Below are positions 5,028-5,669 of a stretch of DNA of 5,669 nt, in pieces. The stretch's first letter is position 1; every line of letters begins with the position of its first letter. Made by a program: the position numbers and the translations under genes. Under the pieces are notes generated by a model. That model made no database searches. It saw only the letters and a program-made list of their open reading frames with translations, and was not told where the DNA came from. The stretch comes from CAZAGD01 sp964484485 (GTDB taxonomy: Bacteria > Desulfobacterota > SM23-61). The stretch spans positions 1 through 5,669 of the forward strand of contig CAZAGD010000114.1 in the NCBI GenBank assembly GCA_964484485.1, read 5' to 3'.

Positions 5028-5525
5028 ATGAATGCAGAAATTACTCGTCATACTATTGCCGCCCGCAGTTTTTTCTTCGGTGCCGGGTGTTTTCTTATCC
5101 TTCCTTTGCCTAAGGATTGGGGAATAACTAAAAGCTACTTAGAGCCAGATGTACATTCCACAGTGCAGGGAAAGGATTTAATTTGGATAGAGGCTGGGCA
5201 GACTGATCAAATTATCTTTCACCCCTTAAAAAGAATTGCGTTAGATTTAACTATTCTCATTAAGAGAGGAAAGCACGATAACTTACCAACTAAAGATGTA
5301 GAAATTACTTACAGCGGCTCACGAATTTTTGGTGGTCATGAGGCTAATTATTGTATTGGAGATGTAAAATATGGTTTTCTAAAAAAGAAAACCGCCAAGA
5401 CCCTCCGTATTACCTTCTTCTGTTCTGAGCTCAAGCGCACGGTAAACATTCATTTCACTGGAAAATGTCAAGAGAATGATTTATTAGAAATCTGCGAGTG
5501 CCTTACTTATTTGGAATGTCATTAA
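5028..5525 (+). CDS. Conserved-looking hypothetical protein with GGHEANY and C-terminal LECH
   Basis: This is a 165-aa protein that I cannot assign to a family. The composition is that of a soluble, beta-rich protein. Visible marks are FFFGAGCFLILPLP (15-28), SGSRIFGGHEANY (96-108), LRITFFCSELKRTVNIHF (126-143) and a terminal CECLTYLECH (156-165). Seven cysteines (21, 109, 132, 147, 156, 158, 164) and the final Cys-His could bind metal or form disulfides, which is speculation. The ATG follows a stop in the same frame by about seven codons, so this start is nearly forced, but no ribosome binding site precedes it. Since the stop of the thioredoxin-like gene is only 13 bases away, translational coupling or re-initiation is plausible. 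The long open frame and its position after the thioredoxin-like gene support a real gene in a two-gene unit from the promoter near 4456. Confidence 0.75.
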   Translation: MNAEITRHTIAARSFFFGAGCFLILPLPKDWGITKSYLEPDVHSTVQGKDLIWIEAGQTDQIIFHPLKRIALDLTILIKRGKHDNLPTKDVEITYSGSRIFGGHEANYCIGDVKYGFLKKKTAKTLRITFFCSELKRTVNIHFTGKCQENDLLEICECLTYLECH

Positions 5526-5537
5526 ATGACGTAATTT

Positions 5538-5571
5538 CCCCTTTTCCCCTTTTAACCCCTCTTAATCTCCC
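5538..5571 (-). other. Potential G-quadruplex sequence on the minus strand
   Basis: Plus-strand C-tracts at 5538-5541, 5546-5549, 5556-5559 and 5569-5571 give four minus-strand G-runs (three GGGG and one GGG) with loops of 4, 6 and 9 bases. This fits loosely with a quadruplex-forming pattern and competes with the hairpin that uses 5552-5571. Confidence 0.35.
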
Positions 5572-5605
5572 ATTAAGATAAGGGAAGGATTGGTGGGGTT
5601 AAGAG
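5549..5605. repeat. Long imperfect hairpin downstream of the 165-aa gene
   Basis: TTAACCCC (5552-5559) pairs exactly with GGGGTTAA (5595-5602), extended outward by CTT/GAG-type pairs. Inside, TTAATC (5562-5567) pairs with GATTGG (5588-5593, two wobbles), and TCCC (5568-5571) pairs with GGGA (5582-5585) around a ten-base loop. No T-tract follows on either strand, so it is not a standard intrinsic terminator. It could still mark the 3' end of the right-hand transcript. Confidence 0.5.
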
Positions 5606-5669
5606 AGAGATGGCCATAAGGGTGAAAAGCTGCCCTTGTCTATATAATCTCCCCTATCCCCTGGTATAA

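Noticed and set aside
5643..5648. TATAAT as a promoter -10 near the right edge
   Set aside because: No acceptable -35 at 16-18 bases (GGGTGA and neighbours) and no extended -10 TG, so it is not supported as a promoter.
5610..5669. 19-codon frame MAIRVKSCPCLYNLPYPLV ending exactly at the window edge
   Set aside because: Too short, with only a weak purine-rich stretch upstream. The stop falling at the last base looks like chance.
1..5669. tRNA, rRNA, CRISPR array, insertion sequence or attachment site
   Set aside because: No cloverleaf or TPsiC-like motif, no regularly spaced direct repeats, no transposase or integrase frame and no terminal inverted repeats were seen.

Overview
The window looks like chromosomal DNA from a low-to-moderate GC bacterium, most likely an anaerobic Firmicute of the clostridial or Desulfotomaculum/Moorella kind. 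This rests on strong GGAGG ribosome binding sites, TTGACA/TATAAT-type promoters, AT-rich spacers and a short CstA-family transporter. The taxonomic call is an inference; no marker gene is present.

Left part (1-2328, minus strand). A three-gene operon is read leftwards: a 98-aa protein with a hydrophobic, proline-rich middle (2032-2328), then two paralogous ArsA/Get3-family ATPases (985-1971 and 8-988). The ATPases overlap by ATGA and look like a two-subunit version of the fused ArsA A1-A2 architecture. The upstream ATPase has no ATG, GTG or TTG at its homology-supported N terminus. It appears to start at an ATT codon behind a near-perfect ribosome binding site. Both ATPases keep the GGKGGxGKT nucleotide loop, but their switch motifs have diverged in different ways. 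No arsenic-resistance genes are visible.

Centre (2329-4347). A 267-bp divergent control region separates the operon from a cstA-family transporter gene on the plus strand. It holds three exact copies and one partial copy of TTATTGAC in alternating orientation. These copies overlap the -35 elements of both divergent promoters, suggesting one regulator controls both units. The cstA leader also carries a near-perfect ribosome binding site with no convincing gene behind it.

Right part (4348-5669, plus strand). After cstA come a 16-bp perfect hairpin and then a convincing intrinsic terminator whose T-tract runs straight into a new TTGGCC-N17-TATAAT promoter. That promoter is followed by about 200 bp with RNA-structure potential and no convincing gene. 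Next come a small thioredoxin-fold-like protein, whose missing N-terminal strand and Cys-Pro turn may lie just upstream in a shifted frame, and a 165-aa protein I do not recognise. The window closes with a pyrimidine-rich tract, a long imperfect hairpin and no further convincing gene.

The most interesting candidate system is the paired, asymmetric ArsA/Get3-like ATPases with a small hydrophobic partner, divergently co-regulated with a CstA-type carbon-starvation transporter.
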